NCBI GenBank assembly: GCA_002011125.2
Contig: MTMF02000009.1
Coordinates: forward strand, 547,095 to 611,094
Reading direction: 5' to 3'
Origin: Candidatus Hydrothermarchaeum profundi
GTDB lineage: Archaea; Hydrothermarchaeota; Hydrothermarchaeia; Hydrothermarchaeales; Hydrothermarchaeaceae
DNA length: 64,000 nt
Below the pieces are notes generated by a model. It saw only the letters and a list, made by a program, of their open reading frames with translations, ran no database searches and had not been told where the DNA came from. Below are positions 18,208 to 27,642 of this stretch, piece by piece (the stretch's first letter is position 1; every line of letters begins with the position of its first letter). Made by a program: the position numbers and the translations under genes.

Positions 18208-20598
18208 ATGTCTATCCTATCTAATAGGTATAGGCTATATTTTTTCCTCTTGATCATTTTGGCCGTGGCTGGAGGCTTGCTTATTCTCCATAGCTCACAA
18301 AAGGTTAAAATTGATTCCACAATACCTGTAATTAGTTCTGGTGAGATCAGGGTTGACTCAGCGGTAATCGGACCCCGCGGCGGTGCCTTTACCTTTGATG
18401 AGGGTCAAGTTACTATACTCCTACCTGAGGGGGCAGTGTTATCTAATATCAATATCACCTGTGAGGCTGCCCCGACGAGCAAGCTACCAGAGGCATTAAA
18501 GGAGATGGCAGTAGTTGGGCAGCTTTATCGCCTAGGACCTGAGAGCATAACCTTCAAGAAGCCGGTGACTATTAGAGTAACCTTAGATAACTCCCTTTAT
18601 AATGTTGCCGAAGACAGCACAGAAGTAGTGCCACCCATCCTCTTCACCGTAAATGAGAAAGGGGAAGCTGAGCCTTTACAGGATCAGAAAATAGTAGTTG
18701 GACCGGGAGAGGCGTATATTCAGGGAAATATTACCCGGTTTAGTTGGATAGTTAAGGAACAGGGCACGAGTATATTTAGAATGATTCCACCAGAGGATAG
18801 CAGTTTTATTAGCGGTAATTGGTTTTCTGCTGACTTCCATATTTATAACCTACGTGAAGAGGAATTAGGAGATAGGACATCGACTACTATATTTAATGTA
18901 TTGTTATGGCCAGTTGGTAGTCATACGGTGGAAGCAGAGCCTATTCAAATGTCGAAACAGGAAAGATTTGATCTTTTTCCAGGCAGAACTCGTAAAAATT
19001 CTTTCTGGTATTTCTGCGGTCAAAAAGGCATAGGAGAATATGGCGCAGGCTTTCACTATTATGTGTCAGAGCTAGAGTATCAAAACGCTACAATTGAGAT
19101 GTCTTTACTGATAAAAAATCAAGCCAAATGCGGTGTACCTGAAGAAAGCGGAAAGGTGATCCAAATCGGAGAAACTAAAGTTGAACGCAAGGGTACAGTC
19201 GAATTATTAATGTCTCCGGCAAAAGTTAGCCCACAAGTTGGTAGTAGATTCATCGTTACTTTTAATGTCCGAAATCTTGGTAAAAGCGAAGTAGGAGAAG
19301 AGTTAATAGAAATAAATCGGGCAATCCTCGCACCTTACTATTCTGACCCAGTAGGGATTTATGCGATAAACGGTAGTGTAGTAGGTATTGCGGGAGTTCC
19401 TCTCAGATCCTTTAGTCTTTCTTCAGGTGATCATCATCAACAAACTTTTACTTTTTACTGCAAAGAGAAAGGGATAGGGGAATACGGTGCCGAACTTACT
19501 TATTCAGGAAGGGGACTAGACTCTCAACAAATTGAGGAGAAACTAGATATAAGAGGCGTGGCTCATTGCAGCATTGAAGAAAATGAAACTGTAACGATGG
19601 GTAAGAGGATAGCTATTCAACCGGAAGGAAACATGAAGTGTAGTTACGCTGGGTGGGAGGCGAAATTCACTGCAGTGACTCTCGACTCTCAAGGTAATAT
19701 AATAGGCCCGGTTGTAGTTACATGGAGTTCTAATGAGTTTGGGATATCTCAAGTGGGTTCTTCTCTCATTTTCACTTCAGAAAAAAGTGGAGCAGGATAT
19801 ATTAATGCCACCGATATTTTCGGGCATTCCGCCTCTATACCGTTTATTGTAAAAAAAGTGCCTAAGGGAGAAGTGCTTCTAGACAATGTAAATATAAAAG
19901 AGAAGTCCAACTCGATCTTTAATATTTCAAAACCGGTCTATGGATACAATTATTTGTATGTCTCTGAGAGTGAGCCGCAAGCTATTGTTCAATTTGTGAA
20001 ACAACTCCTTCCGGACCCCTCTCCAGGTGAGGTCTTTAAGCTCAACGAGCAGCATTACTTGGTTATCGACTCAGAGTCCTACTCAATGCTAATAGCTCCT
20101 GCCATAGTTAAGAGGATATTACCAGATAACCATTTCAACATCGATTCAGCGCTACGCATCAGTGAGGGTCTAAAAGCTCAGTACGTGGTAAGTAATGGAG
20201 TTCCCAGCCTTCACTTCATCGTAGATGGCGCCTACGTTGGATTCATTGAGCTTAAGCAGACCCAGTTACCTCAGAAGGTCACTAAAAGTGTTAGAGAACT
20301 ATCACCAGCTTTAAATAACATGATTTTCTGGGTAAGCAATGTATCGTCTAACATGGTAATATTGGTGGTGGCTGAAGAAAAGAATAAAAGAAATATCAAT
20401 GACGGTGAAAGCCTTGAAGGCTTTCCATTAAGTGTAAACAATCCTGACTTCCCTCTCCATGGATTGTCGAAATTGAGCACTAAGTATTATATTAGCAAAG
20501 GTGAAGAGAAACGGTTATTAGGGACAGAATATTATCTTATCTTCCAATATTCTATGGCTGGCGATCTTACTATGAAACGCATACCGCCTCCATGTTAA
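18208..20598 (+). CDS. Exported surface protein with ZU5-like domain
   Basis: A 796-aa protein with an N-terminal signal or anchor (RLYFFLLIILAVAGGLLIL, about residues 11-29). Residues about 45-135 match a ZU5-type beta domain (IGPRGGAFTFDEGQVTILLP, EGAVLSNINITCE). Next are two related beta-sandwich repeats ending in cysteine motifs (FWYFCGQKGIGEYGAGF and FTFYCKEKGIGEYGAEL), an Ig-like segment and a C-terminal domain from about residue 560. No catalytic site is seen, so an adhesin or cell-surface role is likely. It is divergently transcribed from the giant subtilase and may form an exported pair with it. Confidence 0.75.
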   Translation: MSILSNRYRLYFFLLIILAVAGGLLILHSSQKVKIDSTIPVISSGEIRVDSAVIGPRGGAFTFDEGQVTILLPEGAVLSNINITCEAAPTSKLPEALKEMAVVGQLYRLGPESITFKKPVTIRVTLDNSLYNVAEDSTEVVPPILFTVNEKGEAEPLQDQKIVVGPGEAYIQGNITRFSWIVKEQGTSIFRMIPPEDSSFISGNWFSADFHIYNLREEELGDRTSTTIFNVLLWPVGSHTVEAEPIQMSKQERFDLFPGRTRKNSFWYFCGQKGIGEYGAGFHYYVSELEYQNATIEMSLLIKNQAKCGVPEESGKVIQIGETKVERKGTVELLMSPAKVSPQVGSRFIVTFNVRNLGKSEVGEELIEINRAILAPYYSDPVGIYAINGSVVGIAGVPLRSFSLSSGDHHQQTFTFYCKEKGIGEYGAELTYSGRGLDSQQIEEKLDIRGVAHCSIEENETVTMGKRIAIQPEGNMKCSYAGWEAKFTAVTLDSQGNIIGPVVVTWSSNEFGISQVGSSLIFTSEKSGAGYINATDIFGHSASIPFIVKKVPKGEVLLDNVNIKEKSNSIFNISKPVYGYNYLYVSESEPQAIVQFVKQLLPDPSPGEVFKLNEQHYLVIDSESYSMLIAPAIVKRILPDNHFNIDSALRISEGLKAQYVVSNGVPSLHFIVDGAYVGFIELKQTQLPQKVTKSVRELSPALNNMIFWVSNVSSNMVILVVAEEKNKRNINDGESLEGFPLSVNNPDFPLHGLSKLSTKYYISKGEEKRLLGTEYYLIFQYSMAGDLTMKRIPPPC

Positions 20599-21008
20599 TT
20601 GATAAAAGTGAGTTACGGCTATATCTACTTATAAATTATTGAGCTGTACGCTTACATCCTTCAATAGGTATTCAAAAGGATTCAGGTGTGAAAGAACGCT
20701 GGCACTACGCTGTTCCTTTTTTAAATGGGAGAAAAATAAATTACCACTTTTATAGATAAGGGCCTCTGAAGTAGTAAATTGCACTTTAACTGCTTTAATG
20801 TGCTTTTAGACAGTTTAAATGATGCTTTAGTCCTACCGTATGCTGTTACACTTCTATTCCTTAGGGCCTCTTTTAATTTCTTTCCAGGTTGAAAACAAGG
20901 TTTCTCAGTTTTTGTAAAACTATTAGTTAAATTCTTTCTTTACATTTACTTAACTTATATATATGAGAACAAGTAAATATTTAATCAAAGTTGAGGGGGC
21001 ATTAAGCG
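20599..21008 (+). other. Intergenic region with promoter of the sensor-regulator gene
   Basis: A 410-base gap with no supported gene on either strand. Its right end holds a TATA box, TATATATA at 20956-20963, and a ribosome site GAGGGGG at about 20992-20998, ten or so bases before the TTG start at 21009. The rest is AT-rich with no obvious inverted repeat or conserved signal that I could see by eye. Confidence 0.5.
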
Positions 21009-23531
21009 TTGCAAAGTAAAGGTTTGTCCACAGGACTAAAAGAGATGGATAGACTACTAGGGGGCCTAAAACCAGGAGATAATATTGTTTGGCTGGTTCC
21101 TTCTATGGATGAGTATAAGCTTTTCTTGGAACCTTTTATTTCTCATGCTAAAGAATGCAAATTTACTCTAATTTACGTATCTATAGATTCCTCTCTTACT
21201 GATATTATCGGAAGAGACGTAGAAACTTTTCATATATCAGAATACAATCAAATTTCAAGCCTGATAAAAGACATAAAGACTTTAATAGAAGAAAAAGGAA
21301 GGGGTACTCACTATGTATTTGATCCTTTAACTCTTTTTAAAAATCGATGGGGCGAGGATGCATTAGTTGAATTCTTTCTATCAGTATGTCCGTATCTTTT
21401 CGAAATGGAGACCACTGCTTACTTCAGCATGTATAAGGGTGCTCAAAAAAATGAAACAATTGCTAAGATAAAAGAAACCACTCAGATACTTGTTGATGTG
21501 AGTAGGGTGGGTGGGGAGGTGTATATTCAGGTTCAGAAGGCGTGGGATAGGTATGCGGATGAGATGTTTAAGCCTCATAAGTTTAGGATGGGGGCTTTAA
21601 AGGTCCTTGAGGAGATTGATGTAAGTAATTATGTTTTGAAGTTGGAGGAGAAGGTGAGGGAGCTTAATATTATTAAGAATAAGTTGAAGGAGTCTGAGGA
21701 GAAGTATCGTGATTTGTATGATAATGCTCCGGACATGTATCATTCGCTGGATGAGAATGGTGTTATTATTGAGTGTAATGAGACTGAGGCGAGGATGCTG
21801 GGCTATTCGAAGGATGAGATAATAGGTAGGCCTCTTACAGACTTTTTTACCGATGAGTCCAAAAAACTCTTTCATAAGGATTTTCCTAAATTGAAAAAAG
21901 AAGGATCGCTTCTTAATCTTGAAAGGGAGTTTGTAAGGAAGGATGGAACTACTTTTCCAGTTAGCTTGAATGTCTACGCAGAGTTTGATGAAAATGGTAG
22001 ATTTATTAAAACGAGGTCAATAGCTAGGGATATAACTGTGCTTAAGGAAGCTGAGAAGAAGTTAAAAAAGTTAGCTCATGATCTCGGTGAAAGGGTTAAA
22101 GAACTTAATTGTCTTTACGCTATTTCAAAACTTGTAGAAAGAGAGGGCTCTACATTGGAAGATATCCTTCAAGATACGGTTAATCTTATCCCACCTGCTT
22201 GGCAATATCCTGAGATCACATGTGCAAGGATCACTTTCGGGGATAGTGTATATAAAACTACCAATTTTAGAGAAACCCGGTGGAAGCAAGCAGCTGAAAT
22301 TTTTTCTGATGGAAAGAGAGTTGGAAAAATAGAGGTCTGTTATCTTGAAGAAAGACCGGAGATAGATGAGGGTCCTTTCTTAAAAGAAGAGAGAAATCTA
22401 ATTAACGCTATTGCAGAGCGGTTGGGAGAAATAATATTCCATAAAACAGCTGAAAAAGAGCTTAGGAGACTAAAAGAGTTTAACGAAGGTATTGTTAAGC
22501 GGATGGAGGAGGGCATAATTGTAGAAGATAGGGAAGGTTTTATTACCTTTACTAATCCAAGGATGCTGAAAATGTTAGGGGGGAGTAGAAGTAATATAGT
22601 GGGTAGACATTGGAGCGAGATATTCTCTCCCGAGTCTATAAAGAAGGTAGAGGAAGAGAACTTAAAGCTTATGGAAGGGATGATATCCCGTTACGAGGCC
22701 GTCTTGGATTTTAATGGTAAGAAAGTCGATGTCATGGTTAGTGCTACTCCTATTTCCGAGGATGGTAGATATTCTGGCAATATAAAAGTATTTGTAGATA
22801 TAACTGAGAGGAAAAAAGTTGAAGAAAGGCTTAGATTGAAGGCTTTAAAATACAATATTGAAAAGGGTTCAAGTTACTTAATTACAGAGAAAGCATTAAA
22901 TAAAGGCTTAGATGTTTTTCTTGATCTTTTAAATGCAGGTTATAAAGGCTTAATAATAAGTAGGACTGAGCCTGGAGAAATGGTTGAAAAAGCAGAGGGG
23001 AAGGCTGATGTGATATGGCTTAGTAAGAAAATAAAAGGTGAAAATATTCTTCCTCCATTGCTTAGTGTATTAGCAAAGTTCGTTGAGGATTTTGTTTCGT
23101 CTAATAGGGTTTTGTTGTTAGATAGGCTGGAGTACTTAATTGTGCAAAATGGATTTAATGAGGTTATGAAGTTCTTGCAGGAGCTCAATGAGGTAGTTTA
23201 TGTTGCTAAATCAATTCTTATTGTAGTTGTTGATCCCTCTACTTTATCGGCCCAAGAGCTGGGATTATTGGAAAAGGAAATGAAAAAAGTTGAAGCAAAA
23301 TACCAGGTTGAATTAGATAAAGATCTTTTTGAGATTCTTATGTTCGTAAAAAGCGAGAACGAGTCTGGGAGGTTTCCTGCCCACAAGGATGTGGCACATA
23401 GTTTTGGTATCACACGACCTACAGCTATTAAACGAATAAAGGAATTAAAAAACAGAGGCTATATTGTGGATAGAAGAAGAGGTAAATTCAAGATTATTGA
23501 GTTAACTGAGCGAGGAAAGGCTATATTGTAA
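21009..23531 (+). CDS. PAS/GAF/DUF835 sensor-regulator with C-terminal winged helix
   Basis: An 840-aa cytoplasmic protein. Domains in order: a KaiC/RecA-like part (about 1-215; STGLKEMDRLLGGLKPGD fits the family start, but the Walker A lysine-loop is missing), coiled coil, PAS (about 232-350; MYHSLDENGVIIECNETE), GAF-like (about 365-480), second PAS (about 490-605), DUF835 (about 620-750; GSSYLITEKALNKGLDVF) and a winged HTH (about 765-840; VAHSFGITRPTAIKRIKELK). There is no histidine-kinase domain, so it should act as a one-component signal-responsive DNA-binding regulator. Bases about 21490-21820 use strikingly G/T-rich codons compared with the rest, suggesting recombination with a paralogue. 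Confidence 0.8.
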   Translation: MQSKGLSTGLKEMDRLLGGLKPGDNIVWLVPSMDEYKLFLEPFISHAKECKFTLIYVSIDSSLTDIIGRDVETFHISEYNQISSLIKDIKTLIEEKGRGTHYVFDPLTLFKNRWGEDALVEFFLSVCPYLFEMETTAYFSMYKGAQKNETIAKIKETTQILVDVSRVGGEVYIQVQKAWDRYADEMFKPHKFRMGALKVLEEIDVSNYVLKLEEKVRELNIIKNKLKESEEKYRDLYDNAPDMYHSLDENGVIIECNETEARMLGYSKDEIIGRPLTDFFTDESKKLFHKDFPKLKKEGSLLNLEREFVRKDGTTFPVSLNVYAEFDENGRFIKTRSIARDITVLKEAEKKLKKLAHDLGERVKELNCLYAISKLVEREGSTLEDILQDTVNLIPPAWQYPEITCARITFGDSVYKTTNFRETRWKQAAEIFSDGKRVGKIEVCYLEERPEIDEGPFLKEERNLINAIAERLGEIIFHKTAEKELRRLKEFNEGIVKRMEEGIIVEDREGFITFTNPRMLKMLGGSRSNIVGRHWSEIFSPESIKKVEEENLKLMEGMISRYEAVLDFNGKKVDVMVSATPISEDGRYSGNIKVFVDITERKKVEERLRLKALKYNIEKGSSYLITEKALNKGLDVFLDLLNAGYKGLIISRTEPGEMVEKAEGKADVIWLSKKIKGENILPPLLSVLAKFVEDFVSSNRVLLLDRLEYLIVQNGFNEVMKFLQELNEVVYVAKSILIVVVDPSTLSAQELGLLEKEMKKVEAKYQVELDKDLFEILMFVKSENESGRFPAHKDVAHSFGITRPTAIKRIKELKNRGYIVDRRRGKFKIIELTERGKAIL

Positions 23532-23583
23532 ATTTTTACATATTATTTACATTAATTTCAATATTAAGTAAAATACAAGAAAA

Positions 23584-23675
23584 GAAAGAGGTTTATTTTG
23601 AGGTTAAAGACCTCCTACAATGAGCCTCTTTCAACTAGGTGCCGGGAGGTTTCACTCTCGGCGGCTTTCTTTTCA
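23584..23675 (+). ncRNA. Candidate structured RNA or 3' UTR element
   Basis: Two consecutive hairpins. The first has outer arms GAAAGAGG (23584-23591) and CCTCTTTC (23625-23632), with an inner stem GAGGT/ACCTC (23600-23604 and 23610-23614). The second has GCCGGGAG (23641-23648) pairing with CTCTCGGC (23655-23662) around a six-base loop. A T-rich run follows (TTTCTTTTCATTTTTT), as expected of an archaeal terminator. It starts about 50 bases after the sensor-regulator stop. It may be only a terminator structure; the nested first hairpin makes an independent small RNA possible. Confidence 0.45.
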
Positions 23676-23807
23676 TTTTTTGGAGAAAACTAGTATTTAA
23701 AATTATGCCCTCAGCGCTCATAGGGTTCATCATATATTCAGATCGCCCATCATTCATCATTGGGCACTCAAAATTAATAAACTTACCATTATAAAAAATA
23801 CTTCACA

Positions 23808-24029
23808 CTATTTTAAGTCCCTGCGTCCTTCAATTGTTTCTTTTATTTCTTTTAATCTCTCGATGAGCACATGTGCATTGTCTGTGCTCATATTTACAAC
23901 CTTTTCAATTTTCTCTAGTCTACTTGCAAGGTTTGTCAATTTAGTGCTTAAAATGTATATGTATGTCATAGAGAGCAGTAACATAAAAAATAATCCGACA
24001 AAGGCAAATCCAATCACATATTCCTCCAT
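23808..24029 (-). CDS. Small membrane-anchored coiled-coil protein
   Basis: A 73-aa protein with one N-terminal membrane helix (about residues 5-28, VIGFAFVGLFFMLLLSMTYI) followed by a heptad-like helix (LTNLASRLEKIEKVV). Function unknown. Its layout matches the larger membrane coiled-coil proteins at 54.4-55.9 kb and 45.4 kb. Confidence 0.55.
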   Translation of the reverse strand: MEEYVIGFAFVGLFFMLLLSMTYIYILSTKLTNLASRLEKIEKVVNMSTDNAHVLIERLKEIKETIEGRRDLK

Positions 24030-24223
24030 ATAACAACAAGAGCTTTTAAGGAGTAAATATATTTTGTTTAAATTTACTTTTAAAAGAATCTACAATCCGA
24101 GATTATGAGATTTTTGCATCGGGAATCTCTATAGAACCAATATTATCAACTTCCTAATTAAAATCTACTTTGCAAACATACTTGAACAAAATATATTAGA
24201 TAAAAAAACTTCATTGCTAACTA

Positions 24224-24658
24224 ATGAAGGGTATTTATATACTTATCACTTACCTAGAAAAAAACAGTGAAATAGTGATTGGAAGGTTGGGAAAACTTAC
24301 ACTAAAAAAAGGGTTTTATTTGTATGTTGGTTCTGCAATGAACTCTCTTGAAGGAAGGATAAAAAGACATTTCTCAGTAAAAAAGAAAGTTTATTGGCAC
24401 ATTGATTATCTGTTAAAGAACGCGAAACCGCTTTATGTCGTCATCATAGAAACAGAGGAAAATCTAGAGTGCACTCTAGCTAAGAAATTAAAAGAGAGAT
24501 TCATAGAGATAAATAGATTCGGTTCAAGTGATTGCTTATGTGTAAGTCACTTATTTTATTCAGAAGATGATCCTAGTGAAGTTCTAAATAATATCAAGGG
24601 ATTAAAGCCACTTACCTTATTTCAGGATCTTCCCAGTCTTTCTGCTCCAGAGGAGTAG
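24224..24658 (+). CDS. DUF123 (GIY-YIG-like) protein
   Basis: A 144-aa protein matching the archaeal DUF123 family, thought to be related to GIY-YIG nuclease folds. It has GIYILITYLEKNSEIVIGRL, then GFYLYVGSAMNSLEGRIKRH, a WHIDYLL motif and the late Cys-rich FGSSDCLCVSHLF. In other archaea DUF123 is often linked or fused to endonuclease III-type glycosylases. Here it converges on the ogg gene with a 42-base 3' overlap, supporting a DNA-repair link. A TATA-like sequence at about 24189-24197 suggests a leaderless start. Confidence 0.85.
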   Translation: MKGIYILITYLEKNSEIVIGRLGKLTLKKGFYLYVGSAMNSLEGRIKRHFSVKKKVYWHIDYLLKNAKPLYVVIIETEENLECTLAKKLKERFIEINRFGSSDCLCVSHLFYSEDDPSEVLNNIKGLKPLTLFQDLPSLSAPEE

Positions 24659-25258
24659 ATCAAGCTCATCGAAATCGATTCCTATTCTTTTCGAGAAATC
24701 TTTCATCTTATTCTCTATTCTAATATAATCCTTCTTTTTTGAGATTTTTGGTAGTTCTCCCTTTTTGCAAGGGATTACAGAAAACTCGCATAGGCTTCTT
24801 AATATGTGTTTATCCAATATGGCGTAACCCTTAAAACCTATGTTGCGTAGGAAATGACTTGCTTCTTTATATCCAAATCCCTTTATTTTTTTTACAAAAT
24901 AGTCTCTAAGTTCTTGTTTATCAGTAAAAGATTCGATTTTACCTTTAATATCAAAGTTCAACTCTTTTCTAAGAGTTTCTCTCGCTTCTACAATATACTC
25001 TGCTCTTTTAAATGGATATCTATAGCTGCAATCTTTTAGTGAGCGCTGTATTTCTTCTAGACTACCTGAGAATAGTATATCCTTTAGAGACTCCATAGCA
25101 TTCAGCCCCATCTCAGCACTGGTATTAGCTGTCAGTATACAGAAGCAGAGTTCTTCAAAAATCTTTTTGTTTCCCTTATGGTACACTTCGCTGAACTCTT
25201 GCATCCTCTTCTTGATCTCGTTTTTCCTTATCCGATAAAGTTCCTCTAATTCCTTCAT
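24617..25258 (-). CDS. ogg: 8-oxoguanine DNA glycosylase/AP lyase (archaeal Ogg)
   Basis: A 213-aa HhH-GPD superfamily protein of the archaeal Ogg2 type, which removes 8-oxoguanine and cleaves the abasic site. The helix-hairpin-helix is IKGFGYKEASHFLRNIG, the catalytic lysine is in AILDKHIL, and the C-terminus ends in the family-typical LLLWSRKTGKILK with a terminal lysine used for base recognition. Its ATG overlaps the sfsA stop by four bases (ATGA), so the two are cotranscribed. Confidence 0.9.
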   Translation of the reverse strand: MKELEELYRIRKNEIKKRMQEFSEVYHKGNKKIFEELCFCILTANTSAEMGLNAMESLKDILFSGSLEEIQRSLKDCSYRYPFKRAEYIVEARETLRKELNFDIKGKIESFTDKQELRDYFVKKIKGFGYKEASHFLRNIGFKGYAILDKHILRSLCEFSVIPCKKGELPKISKKKDYIRIENKMKDFSKRIGIDFDELDLLLWSRKTGKILK

Positions 25259-25941
25259 TTTAGATCTACTTCTAATCTTCCCTCAATATTTATCTCTCTG
25301 CCTCTAAAGCATGTATAGTAGGAGTAGACTTCTACTCCATTGGCAAATGCCTTTCTCAGGGCTTCTCCAAAAGTAGGGTCGGTATTGTCATTTGGCTTAA
25401 ATTTTTTGGCGTCAGATCTTTGAACTACAAATATGATACTTGTACGATAGCCTTTCTCTCTAGCTTTAGAAAGCTCCTCCACATGCCTCCTTCCCCTCTC
25501 AGTAGGAGCATCTGGAAACATAGCCACTTCCTCTTTAACTAGTGTGCATGACTTTACTTCTATCAGGCAATCTTGGCCATTGAGAAGAAGAAAATCAAAT
25601 CTGCTATTGCCGTATTTATATTCCGGTATAATTTTTCTATATTTAGAAAATTCTTTCAATGATCGATTTTCTAAGCATTCTTTAATAAGCATATTTGGGA
25701 TTCTAGAATCTATTGACACAATTTCATCGTTAAGCCTAACTCCTATTAAATCGTAGCGAGTTCTCCTATGCCGACTTTCCGTCTCTCTTAGTATAACCCT
25801 TGCTCTAGGGAGTAAGAGTTCCTCGAGTCTCCCCGGATTAGGCAGGAAACATTCTACAGTATCATGTATCCTGACTTTAACCAAGAATCTGTTAACTCTT
25901 ACTAAGAATTTTGCTTCGACCAATTTCCCAGAGAGTTCCAT
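25255..25941 (-). CDS. sfsA: SfsA family DNA-binding/nuclease-like protein
   Basis: A 228-aa SfsA homologue. The N-terminal OB-like part (FLVRVNRFLVKVRI, CFLPNPGRLEELL) and the PD-(D/E)xK nuclease-like core (RFDFLLLNGQDCLIEVKSCT, then FPDAPTERGRRHVEELSKA) are intact. E. coli SfsA was named from sugar fermentation, but the fold suggests a nucleic-acid enzyme. Here it sits in an operon with ogg and is divergent from rtcB (34-base gap), consistent with a nucleic-acid role. Confidence 0.9.
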   Translation of the reverse strand: MELSGKLVEAKFLVRVNRFLVKVRIHDTVECFLPNPGRLEELLLPRARVILRETESRHRRTRYDLIGVRLNDEIVSIDSRIPNMLIKECLENRSLKEFSKYRKIIPEYKYGNSRFDFLLLNGQDCLIEVKSCTLVKEEVAMFPDAPTERGRRHVEELSKAREKGYRTSIIFVVQRSDAKKFKPNDNTDPTFGEALRKAFANGVEVYSYYTCFRGREINIEGRLEVDLK

Positions 25942-25975
25942 AAGTTTAATAGGTTAATGTTAATATGATAATAAT

Positions 25976-27421
25976 ATGCTTAAAAATAAGTTGAAAAAAA
26001 TTAGGGAGGGAGTATATGAACTCCCGAGGGGAGCAAAGCCGGGAATGCGTGTGCCGGCATGGCTATTTCTTAGTGAGAAGTTATTGAAGGAGGTAGAGGA
26101 AGGGGCAATTGAGCAAACAGCTAATGTGGCCACGCTTCCAGGAATTTATAAGCATTCTATCGCGCTTCCTGACATGCATTTTGGATACGGTTTCCCGATT
26201 GGGGGAGTAGCAGCCCTTGATTATGAAAATGGGGGTTTATCTCCAGGTGGAATCGGTTTTGACGTTAACTGCGGTGTCCGTGTATTGAGAACAAACTTAA
26301 AAGATAGTGAAGTAATACCAAAAATGCGAAATCTAGTTGATACTATTTTTAGAAATGTCCCATCTGGTGTTGGTTCAAAGGGGAAAATAAAGCTTTCAAA
26401 GAGCGAACTTGAAGAAGCTATTGAGATAGGAGCCCGATGGGCTGTTGAAAACGGTTATGGTAAAGAAGAAGACCTTGAGCATTTAGAAGAGAAGGGATCA
26501 TTACCCGCGAGGGCGGAGGTTGTTTCCGATAAGGCTAAAAGTAGGGGCATACCTCAGTTGGGAAGCCTGGGAGGGGGTAACCATTTCTTGGAGATACAGA
26601 GGGTTGAAAAGATTTTTGATAAAGAAATTGCGAAGTTTATGGGGATAGAAGAAGAGGGACAAGTCTGTCTCATGGTCCATACAGGCTCTAGGGGATTTGG
26701 GCACCAAGTTTGCACTGATTACTTGAGAATACTTGAGAGCAGGTTTAGAGATATAATCTCCAAGCTCCCGGATAGAGAGCTGGTATATGCGCCTTCCGGT
26801 ACTAAAGAATGTGAGGACTACTTTTACGCTATGAATTCTGCGGCTAACTTTGCGTGGTGTAATAGGCAGATGATTACTCATTGGGTTAGGGAAAGTATAA
26901 CCAGAGTATTTGGAGTTTCAGAAGAAGATATTGGATTAGATGTAATTTATGATGTCGCTCATAATATCGGCAAAGTAGAGGAGCATAAAGTTGATGGCGA
27001 GGTTAAAAAGGTTTATGTACATAGGAAAGGTGCAACCCGGGCCTTTGGTCCGGGAAGCTCTGATATCCCAAGGGACTATCAGAAGATAGGACAGCCTGTT
27101 CTAATTCCTGGCTCTATGGGAACCGCTTCTTATATTTTAATAGGCACAGAGAAAGCGGAAGAAGAAACCTTTAGTAGTGTTTGTCATGGTGCTGGAAGAC
27201 TACAATCGAGAGCAAAGGCTCTGAAGAGTTATAGGGGAGAGCAAGTAAAGAGGGAGCTGGAAGGTAGGGGTATAATAGTTAGATCGGCTTCTTGGAAAGT
27301 GCTTGCGGAAGAAGCTCCTGCTGTTTATAAAGATGTAGATGAAGTTGTTAAAACCTGCGAGTTAGCCGGAATATCTAAAATAGTCGTTGAGCTTCGGCCT
27401 CTCGGAGTAGTTAAGGGATGA
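25976..27421 (+). CDS. rtcB: tRNA-splicing ligase RtcB
   Basis: A 481-aa RtcB, the GTP- and Mn2+-dependent 3'-5' RNA ligase joining tRNA exon halves. Core motifs are present: GGIGFDVNCGVRVLRT (metal-binding Cys), GSLGGGNHFLEIQ, MVHTGSRGFGHQV, YDVAHNIGKVE and SVCHGAGRLQSR, whose histidine is guanylylated. Length matches intein-free archaeal enzymes. No intein is present. Archease, its activator, is encoded about 330 bases further right on the other strand. AT-rich TATA-like sequence lies about 25 bases before the ATG. Confidence 0.97.
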   Translation: MLKNKLKKIREGVYELPRGAKPGMRVPAWLFLSEKLLKEVEEGAIEQTANVATLPGIYKHSIALPDMHFGYGFPIGGVAALDYENGGLSPGGIGFDVNCGVRVLRTNLKDSEVIPKMRNLVDTIFRNVPSGVGSKGKIKLSKSELEEAIEIGARWAVENGYGKEEDLEHLEEKGSLPARAEVVSDKAKSRGIPQLGSLGGGNHFLEIQRVEKIFDKEIAKFMGIEEEGQVCLMVHTGSRGFGHQVCTDYLRILESRFRDIISKLPDRELVYAPSGTKECEDYFYAMNSAANFAWCNRQMITHWVRESITRVFGVSEEDIGLDVIYDVAHNIGKVEEHKVDGEVKKVYVHRKGATRAFGPGSSDIPRDYQKIGQPVLIPGSMGTASYILIGTEKAEEETFSSVCHGAGRLQSRAKALKSYRGEQVKRELEGRGIIVRSASWKVLAEEAPAVYKDVDEVVKTCELAGISKIVVELRPLGVVKG

Positions 27422-27642
27422 AAGAAAAGGATTGAAAGACTTTATTAGATTTTAACAGATTTCACGGCAGAGAAGCTACGGGGAAATTGGGGAATCCACA
27501 GGTAAGTTCTGTCGCGGAATTTTCTGGTGCTTTCTTGCGGTGTTTATGATTATTTTGAAGACTTGTGGTTGAATTAAAAAGTTAGGAATAAATGCTAAAT
27601 TCTTGAAAATTATAGGAAACGAAGTGATAAAAGTTTCATATT

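Noticed and set aside
23584-23675. SECIS-type or riboswitch interpretation of the hairpins
   Set aside because: No selenoprotein frame is nearby and no known riboswitch core could be matched by eye.
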